Origin: Armatimonadota bacterium
GTDB taxonomy: Bacteria > Sysuimicrobiota > Sysuimicrobiia > Sysuimicrobiales > Sysuimicrobiaceae
NCBI GenBank assembly: GCA_025059775.1
Contig: JANXCW010000005.1
Span: 62,001 to 126,000, forward strand
Reading direction: 5' to 3'
Length of the DNA stretch: 64,000 nucleotides
Under the pieces are notes generated by a model that worked only from the letters and a program-made list of their open reading frames with translations, was not told where the DNA came from and ran no database searches. The position numbers and the translations under genes were made by a program. Below, in pieces: positions 59,170 to 64,000 of this stretch; position 1 is the stretch's first letter; each line of letters starts with the position of its first letter.

Positions 59170-59847
59170 GTGGGTCTGCTCTCCCGAACCGAGCTCGCGC
59201 GGCGCATTGACCATACGCTGCTGAGGCCCGACGCCACGCCCGCGGACGTGGAGCGCGTGTGTCGGGAAGCCCTTGAGTGGCGCTTCGCCGCGGTGGTGGT
59301 CAACCCCCTCTACCTCCCGCAGGTGGCCCGGTTCCTTGCGGGATCGCCCATCGCTCCGTGTGCGGTGATCGATTTCCCCCTGGGCGCTGGGACGCGGGAG
59401 GATCGGCGAACCCAGGCGGAGCATGCGCTGGCCGCGGGGGCACGGGAGCTCGACGTGGTCCAGCCCGTGGGCCTCCTCAAGGCTGGACTGGACGACCTGG
59501 TCCTGGAGCAGCTGGGCGCGGTGGTGGAGCCCGCACGACGGGCAGGCGCCCTGGTGAAGGTGATCCTGGAGACTGCCCTCCTGACCCCTGAGGAGACCGT
59601 CCGCTCCTGCCGCTTGGCGGTGGAAGTGGGCGCACACTTCGTCAAGACCTCCACGGGGTTTGGCGTACCCGGTGCCACGGAGGAGGTAGTTTCCCGCATC
59701 CGGGCCGCGGTAGGACCCCGGATAGGTGTCAAAGCCGCGGGAGGCATCCGCGACTACGCCAGCGCCTGCCGGATGCTCGTAGCGGGTGCAGACCGCATCG
59801 GGACCAGCCGCGGGGTGGAGGTGGTGCGGGGGGCGCCGGAGCCGTAG
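59170..59847 (+). CDS. deoC: Deoxyribose-phosphate aldolase
   Basis: This 225-residue TIM-barrel aldolase splits 2-deoxyribose 5-phosphate into glyceraldehyde 3-phosphate and acetaldehyde. Motifs are RIDHTLLRPDATPADVERVC, FAAVVVNPLYLPQV, VIDFPLGAGTREDR, the Schiff-base lysine in FVKTSTGFG, and GVKAAGGIRDY with a second lysine. The start is GTG with GGAGGGAG before it. It lies next to the nucleoside transporter and a nucleoside hydrolase, a logical set for nucleoside salvage. Confidence 0.95.
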   Translation: MGLLSRTELARRIDHTLLRPDATPADVERVCREALEWRFAAVVVNPLYLPQVARFLAGSPIAPCAVIDFPLGAGTREDRRTQAEHALAAGARELDVVQPVGLLKAGLDDLVLEQLGAVVEPARRAGALVKVILETALLTPEETVRSCRLAVEVGAHFVKTSTGFGVPGATEEVVSRIRAAVGPRIGVKAAGGIRDYASACRMLVAGADRIGTSRGVEVVRGAPEP

Positions 59848-59897
59848 GCCGGTGCACCCTGAGATAGACTCCTCCGGACCTGCCCCAGTCCCCTCCC

Positions 59898-59925
59898 TTG
59901 CCAGGTGCGGATCCGGATCTAGAAT
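59898..59925 (+). promoter_or_regulatory. Promoter of the nucleoside hydrolase operon
   Basis: TTGCCA (59898-59903) lies 16 nt from TAGAAT (59920-59925), followed by GG. It would give a leader of about 110 nt before the hydrolase ATG. No known riboswitch was recognised in that leader. Confidence 0.55.
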
Positions 59926-60041
59926 GGTGGAAGTGCCGGTTGCCGACGGGGGCGTGCGAGCGCAACGCGGAGGGGGTTTCGGGCAAGGCCATCGGGACTG
60001 TTGCGACCTTCGCAGGTTTCTTTGGAGCTTGAGGTGGATCC

Positions 60042-61055
60042 ATGCGTCGCCTACTCGTGGACAGCGATGGAACGGCAGACGACCTTCTCGCACTGCTCAT
60101 CGCGGCCCGGATTCCCGAGGTGGACGTGGTGGCGATCACCGCGGTGGGGGGCGCGGTTCGGGTGTCCCAGGCCGCGGAGAACCTGCTCTACGGCTCCGAG
60201 CTCGCAGGGCTCCATCGGACCGCGGTCTACTCCGGATGCGAGGGGCCGCTTGTCCGACCGCCCACGCCCTTTGAAGCCATGTACGGCCGTACAGGACTGG
60301 GAACCTTTACTCCCCCGAAACCGAAGGGAAGACCGGAAGGCCCCCACGCGGTGGACGCCATCCTGTCCCTGGCACGACACTACCGGCGCGACCTCCACGT
60401 GGTGTGCCTGGGACCCCTCACCAACCTGGCGGCCGCCCTCATTCAGTCCCCTCGACTGGGAGACGCTCTTGGTCAGGTGTACGTATACGGAGGAGCCCTC
60501 CAGGACGGGAACATCACCCCCGCGGCCGAGTACAACTTCTACGCGGACCCAGAAGCCGCGGCCCTGGTGCTTCGGAGTGGCCTGCCCCTGACCCTGGTCC
60601 CCTGGGACACCGCCCGGGCGGCGCTCGCCATGCGGCCCCAGGACATCCACCGCATCCGGGCGAGCGGTACCCGGGAAGGTAGGTTCTTCCTGGAGGCCAC
60701 CCGTTCCATGGCGGAGTATTGCCGGCGTACCCTGCGCCTGCCGGGGTCCGTGCTGGGGGCGGTGGTGGCCATGGTCGTGGCCGTGGATCCCGCGGTGGTT
60801 CGAGAGGAGGTTCAGATCCGGGTGGATGTGGAAGCGCGGGGGGAGCTTACCCGGGGAGCCTTGGTCTCCGATCCCGCGGGCCTGAGCCGCCAACCGGCCA
60901 ACGTGCGTCTGGTGCGCGCCTGCGATGGGGATCGAATCCGGGAGCATCTCTTCTCGGCCATGGGGGCTCCGCCTGTTCCAGAGGCCGGGGAGGAACTCCC
61001 TGCGGAGGCGGTGGAGCCTTCTTCGGAACCCTCCACGGACTCCTCACCCGCGTGA
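60042..61055 (+). CDS. Inosine/uridine-preferring nucleoside hydrolase family protein
   Basis: This 337-residue protein would split the N-glycosidic bond of ribonucleosides. The calcium-binding cluster appears as LVDSDGTADDLLALL, a variant of the usual DTDPGxDD. CLGPLTNLAAALI, YVYGGALQDGNI and AEYNFYADPEAAALVL are typical. The C-terminal His-Asp-Pro element of the active site reads VVAVDPAVV here, so the histidine is replaced by valine, which may change leaving-group preference. It lies 194 nt after deoC with its own promoter. A small membrane-protein gene follows closely. Confidence 0.85.
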   Translation: MRRLLVDSDGTADDLLALLIAARIPEVDVVAITAVGGAVRVSQAAENLLYGSELAGLHRTAVYSGCEGPLVRPPTPFEAMYGRTGLGTFTPPKPKGRPEGPHAVDAILSLARHYRRDLHVVCLGPLTNLAAALIQSPRLGDALGQVYVYGGALQDGNITPAAEYNFYADPEAAALVLRSGLPLTLVPWDTARAALAMRPQDIHRIRASGTREGRFFLEATRSMAEYCRRTLRLPGSVLGAVVAMVVAVDPAVVREEVQIRVDVEARGELTRGALVSDPAGLSRQPANVRLVRACDGDRIREHLFSAMGAPPVPEAGEELPAEAVEPSSEPSTDSSPA

Positions 61056-61081
61056 GGCGGAGGAAGCAGAGGGGCGTACGG

Positions 61082-61672
61082 ATGGCATGGGTGTCCAGCA
61101 TCCTACTGCTCACCCTCGGTTTGAGTACCGCGGCCGTGGCGAATCGGTTTCGGATGGACGCGCGCCTCGTAGTAGGGTTTGGGATCGGCGCAGGACTATT
61201 CCTGGTGCTCTCCGGAGCGAGCAGGGGTGTGACCTTCTTGGCCTCCGTGGTGTGGAGAGGTCCGGATGCCCTGGCCTCCTGGGTTTTCGTGGTCCTGAAT
61301 GGTCTGCTCGCCCAGCTCTTCCAAACCACCGCGGCCCTGGTTCTCGGCGGCAGCAGGTCGGGAGGGGGAGCACTTCAGCTCGCGGAGCTGGGACTTCCCG
61401 ACGGGCTGGAGGTGAGGCCTGCCGTCCTCGCTTCCCTCGGCCGGCTGGTGGCCGGAAGCGCGGTTACAGGACTCGGAGTGGGTCTGGTCGCGGAGGGACG
61501 GTGGGCCGGGGGTGTGGCGCTGATCACGGGAGGCCGTGTGGCCCTGGACCTGGGTCCCCATCTCCTGCAGGGGCCCGACCGGATCGCGGGGATTACCTGG
61601 CTCTGGGCGGTGGTGCTGACTGGATGGCTCGTGGTGCGGATCCGTTCCGGCCCCCCGCGCGGGCCCCGTTGA
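61082..61672 (+). CDS. Small integral membrane protein of unknown function
   Basis: This 196-residue product has four to five hydrophobic segments (AWVSSILLLTLGLSTAAV, VVGFGIGAGLFLVLSG, a central stretch near ASWVFVVLNGLLAQLF, and WLWAVVLTGWLVV at the end). No family was recognised. The ATG at 61082 has GAGGGG before it. A GTG at 61052 would overlap the nucleoside hydrolase stop as GTGA and add ten residues rich in arginine, which is also plausible for a membrane protein N-terminus. It lies 10 nt before hisZ and may be cotranscribed with it. Confidence 0.65.
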   Translation: MAWVSSILLLTLGLSTAAVANRFRMDARLVVGFGIGAGLFLVLSGASRGVTFLASVVWRGPDALASWVFVVLNGLLAQLFQTTAALVLGGSRSGGGALQLAELGLPDGLEVRPAVLASLGRLVAGSAVTGLGVGLVAEGRWAGGVALITGGRVALDLGPHLLQGPDRIAGITWLWAVVLTGWLVVRIRSGPPRGPR

Positions 61673-61682
61673 GGCGAGAGGG

Positions 61683-62903
61683 ATGCGGTCGAAGCAGTGG
61701 CCTCCACGCTGGCTCCGGGTCCCCGCGGGGACCCGGGACGTGCTGCCGGAGGAGGCAGAAGCCCTCCGCCAGTTGGAGCACCGGTTGCTGGAGCTCTTCC
61801 AGCGGTGGGGATATCGTGAGGTGCGGACGCCTGTGCTGGAGTTCCTGAGCACCGTGGAGCGGGGAGTGGGGGTGGAGGGACCAAACACCTTGTTCGTGCT
61901 GGTGGATCGTACGGGGGAGCTGCTGGCCCTCCGGCCGGAGATGACCGTCCCCATCGCGCGCCTGGTGGCCACCCACGGGCAGGAGCGGGCCCGCCTCTCG
62001 TACGTGGCAGAGGTGTTCCGGGTACGGGACATCTCCCGCGGGGAAGAGCGGGAGTTCGTGCAGGCGGGGGTAGAGCGGATCGGGGATCGGGGCCCAGACG
62101 CGGACGCGGAGGTGGTCGCCCTGGCGGTGTGGGCCCTACGGAAAGCGGGGATCGAGGGGTTCCGGATCGGGTTGGGTCACGCGGGATTCCTGCGGGGGCT
62201 GCTGGAGGCCGTGGGGCTGGATGCGGAGGACCAGCACGCGGCACAGCTGCTCCTATACCGCCGGGACTTCGTGACCCTCCAGGGTCTGCTGGAAGACGCA
62301 CCCGCAGCCGTCCGGGAGGCCATCCTGCACCTTCCGTCCTGGCGGGGGCCGGATGCCCTGGACCGCGCGGCGCGGCTGGGGATCGCTCCACAGGCCCTGG
62401 AGGAGGTGGAGCGCCTCCTGGAGGCCCTTCGGCCGTACGGCGTGGGCGAGGAGGTGGAGGTGGATTTGGGGCTTATCCGGGACTTCGAGTACTATACGGG
62501 GATCGTGTTCGAGGGGTATGTGCAGGGCTTGGGCCGGCCCGTGTTGGGTGGAGGACGCTATGACGGTCTGCTGGTGCGGTTCGGGGCGGATCGTCCCGCG
62601 GTCGGCTTCGCCCTGCACCTGAACCGACTGCTCCCTGTCCTCCCCCTATCCGTACCCTCCGCGGTGCTCTCCATCGTGTACGCTCCTCGGTTCCGGGATC
62701 TCGCGGTCCGGCTCGCGCTCGCGCTGCGGGCGGAGGGGATCCCGGTGCTCACGGATCCGTGGCCGCAGCCGAGGGTCCGCGTACCGTGTATCATGTTGGA
62801 AGATAAGGAGGCCCGCGTATGCTCCCGGCAGGGCCGGGAGCGCGTGGTGGTTCCCGAGCTCCACCTGCTGGTTCAGGAGGCCATCGAGGCGTGGAAATCC
62901 TGA
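61683..62903 (+). CDS. hisZ: ATP phosphoribosyltransferase regulatory subunit HisZ
   Basis: This 406-residue protein is a histidyl-tRNA-synthetase paralogue that joins the short HisG to form the active first enzyme of histidine synthesis. Features are VPAGTRDVLPEEAEALRQLE, LLALRPEMTVPIAR, EFVQAGVERIG, YYTGIVFEGYV and GGGRYDGLL. It lacks the full C-terminal anticodon-binding domain of HisRS; about 70 residues follow instead. The pairing with a 216-residue HisG encoded by the next gene (13-nt overlap) confirms the assignment. Confidence 0.93.
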   Translation: MRSKQWPPRWLRVPAGTRDVLPEEAEALRQLEHRLLELFQRWGYREVRTPVLEFLSTVERGVGVEGPNTLFVLVDRTGELLALRPEMTVPIARLVATHGQERARLSYVAEVFRVRDISRGEEREFVQAGVERIGDRGPDADAEVVALAVWALRKAGIEGFRIGLGHAGFLRGLLEAVGLDAEDQHAAQLLLYRRDFVTLQGLLEDAPAAVREAILHLPSWRGPDALDRAARLGIAPQALEEVERLLEALRPYGVGEEVEVDLGLIRDFEYYTGIVFEGYVQGLGRPVLGGGRYDGLLVRFGADRPAVGFALHLNRLLPVLPLSVPSAVLSIVYAPRFRDLAVRLALALRAEGIPVLTDPWPQPRVRVPCIMLEDKEARVCSRQGRERVVVPELHLLVQEAIEAWKS

Positions 62904-63541
62904 CCGTGGCGATTCCCTCTGGCCGGCTCTTCGAGCCGAGCCTCCGCCGGCTCGAGGCCGCAGGACTTGCCCGCTCCGTGGTCCCCGAGGACCGGAGCCT
63001 CCTGGTGACCTGGCCGGAGCTGCGGACCCGGATCCTGGTGGCGAAGCCCGTGGACCTGGTGACCTACGTGGAACGGGGGGCCGCGGACTGCGGCATCGTG
63101 GGGAAGGACATCCTGCTGGAGCAGGACCACGAGGTGTACGAACTCCTGGACCTGGGCTTCGGCCGGTGCCGGGGCGTGGTGGCCTTCCCCCCTGCGCTTC
63201 TCCCCGAGTGGGCGCGGCCCACCCGGGTGCTGCGCATTGCCACCAAGTACCCGCACATCGCGGAGCGCTTCTTCTGGGAGCGGGGTCGAGCGGTGGACAT
63301 CATCCGCCTATGGGGTTCCGTGGAGTTGGCCCCCCGGGTGGGGCTCAGTGACGGCATCCTGGATCTGGTGATGACGGGACGAACCCTACGGGCGAACGGG
63401 CTCGTGGAGGCGGAGGAGGTGTTCACCAGCACCGCCCGGCTGGTGGTGAACCGGGTGGCCCTGCGGGCCAAAGCGGACCGGATCCAGGAGCTGTTGGAAC
63501 GGCTGCGGGCCGGCCAGGGCGTTTTCGTGGAGCATTCCTGA
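62891..63541 (+). CDS. hisG: ATP phosphoribosyltransferase, short form
   Basis: This 216-residue enzyme begins histidine synthesis by joining ATP and phosphoribosyl pyrophosphate. Motifs are VAIPSGRLFEPSLRRLE, DLVTYVERGAADCGIVGKD, RIATKYPHIAERFF and LSDGILDLVMTGRTLRANGL. It lacks the C-terminal regulatory domain of the long form and needs HisZ. The GTG start lies within hisZ (13-nt overlap). The stop shares one base with the hisD ATG. Confidence 0.95.
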   Translation: MEILTVAIPSGRLFEPSLRRLEAAGLARSVVPEDRSLLVTWPELRTRILVAKPVDLVTYVERGAADCGIVGKDILLEQDHEVYELLDLGFGRCRGVVAFPPALLPEWARPTRVLRIATKYPHIAERFFWERGRAVDIIRLWGSVELAPRVGLSDGILDLVMTGRTLRANGLVEAEEVFTSTARLVVNRVALRAKADRIQELLERLRAGQGVFVEHS

Positions 63542-64000
63542 TGCGGATCCTGCGCTTGTGGGAGATCCCCCCCGTGGAGCTGCGCCGCCTGGTGGGCCGG
63601 TCTCAGGATCGGGTGCTCTCCCAGGAGGTCAGCCGTACCGTCCGGGACATTCTGGAGGACGTCCGGAGCCGAGGGGACGAGGCGGTGCTGGAGGCCACCC
63701 GCCGGTTCGATGGGGTGGCGCTGACCCCTGAGCGGTTGCGGGTGGATCGCTCGGAGATCCGGGCTGCATACGAACAGGTGGAGGGAGGCGTCCGGGCCGC
63801 CCTGGAAGCCGCCATCGCCCGGGTGCGGCGCTTCAGCGAGTGGCTGCGCCCTCCTGAGGAGCAGGGGGAGGAGCTGGAGCCGGGTCTCCGAGTTGGGGTC
63901 CGCGTCACCCCGTTGGCCTCCGTGGGCGCGTACATCCCCTCTGGAAAGGGCAGCTTTCCCTCCACGGTGGTGACCATGCTCGGTCCCGCGGTGGTGGCGG
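63541..64000 (+). CDS. hisD: Histidinol dehydrogenase, N-terminal part (cut by window edge)
   Basis: The first 153 residues are in the window. They begin MRILRLWEIPPVELRRLVGR and include RDILEDVRSRGDEAVLEATRRFDG, VTPLASVGAYIPSGKGSFP and the start of the catalytic domain (STVVTMLGPAVVA). Histidinol dehydrogenase oxidises histidinol to histidine in two NAD-dependent steps. The ATG overlaps the hisG stop by one base, so hisZ-hisG-hisD are one operon that continues beyond the window. Confidence 0.93.
   Translation, partial: MRILRLWEIPPVELRRLVGRSQDRVLSQEVSRTVRDILEDVRSRGDEAVLEATRRFDGVALTPERLRVDRSEIRAAYEQVEGGVRAALEAAIARVRRFSEWLRPPEEQGEELEPGLRVGVRVTPLASVGAYIPSGKGSFPSTVVTMLGPAVVA

Overview
This window is a gene-dense, high-GC (roughly two-thirds or more G+C by eye) bacterial chromosome segment with many GTG starts, 1-40 nt gene overlaps and short intergenic gaps. 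tmRNA, SmpB, four tRNAs, an OmpR/PhoR-type two-component pair, Moco, thiamin, folate and histidine biosynthesis genes mark it as core chromosome. The phylum cannot be fixed from this sequence. Class I benzoyl-CoA reductase, an F420H2:NADP oxidoreductase, LIV-type transporters and ADP-forming acyl-CoA synthetase together suggest a metabolically versatile, possibly thermophilic, little-cultured lineage. That placement is inference.

Layout: (1) 1-7.3 kb: a zinc alcohol dehydrogenase, tRNA-Ile, a sensor kinase and response regulator, then a small putative lipoprotein, moeA, moaC, a hotdog thioesterase and smpB. (2) 7.3-16.3 kb: ppc (minus), ssrA, lutABC, a MEMO-family protein (minus), a thiS-thiG fusion and thiE. 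(3) 16.3-42.6 kb: a 26-kb block of aromatic acid and acyl-CoA catabolism, nearly all on the plus strand. (4) 42.6-47.9 kb: an LIV-type ABC operon with a creatininase-family gene. (5) 48-54.1 kb: hisC, a Rid protein, tryptophan dioxygenase with a kynureninase-like enzyme, folP, an orphan FecCD permease and three tRNAs. (6) 54.1-61.7 kb: BMP-type nucleoside ABC transporter, deoC, a nucleoside hydrolase and a membrane protein. (7) 61.7-64 kb: hisZ, hisG and the start of hisD.

The 26-kb block is the most interesting part. It encodes two aryl-/acyl-CoA ligases and all three subunits of 4-hydroxybenzoyl-CoA reductase, including the extra four-cysteine loop in the flavoprotein that is diagnostic of this enzyme. 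It also encodes a four-subunit ATP-dependent class I benzoyl-CoA reductase with two short ATPase subunits (bzdNOPQ-like), a dienoyl-CoA hydratase-like crotonase and a BadH-like alcohol dehydrogenase. A second crotonase has lost both catalytic glutamates. Glutaryl-CoA dehydrogenase, hydroxyacyl-CoA dehydrogenase, enoyl-CoA hydratase and a split ADP-forming acyl-CoA synthetase complete the set. Together they can be read as a route from 4-hydroxybenzoate or benzoate through benzoyl-CoA and ring reduction to glutaryl-CoA and crotonyl-CoA. A recognisable ring-opening hydrolase of the Oah/BamA/BadI type, a thiolase and a dedicated ferredoxin are not seen. In the expected place there is an amidohydrolase-fold protein that has lost most metal ligands.

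Regulation of the block appears local. There is a TetR-type gene at its end, a PAS-LuxR protein with a cysteine cluster directly upstream of the reductase operon, a hemerythrin-like protein inside that operon, and a shared GACTGACC motif at similar distances before the first genes of the two reductase operons.
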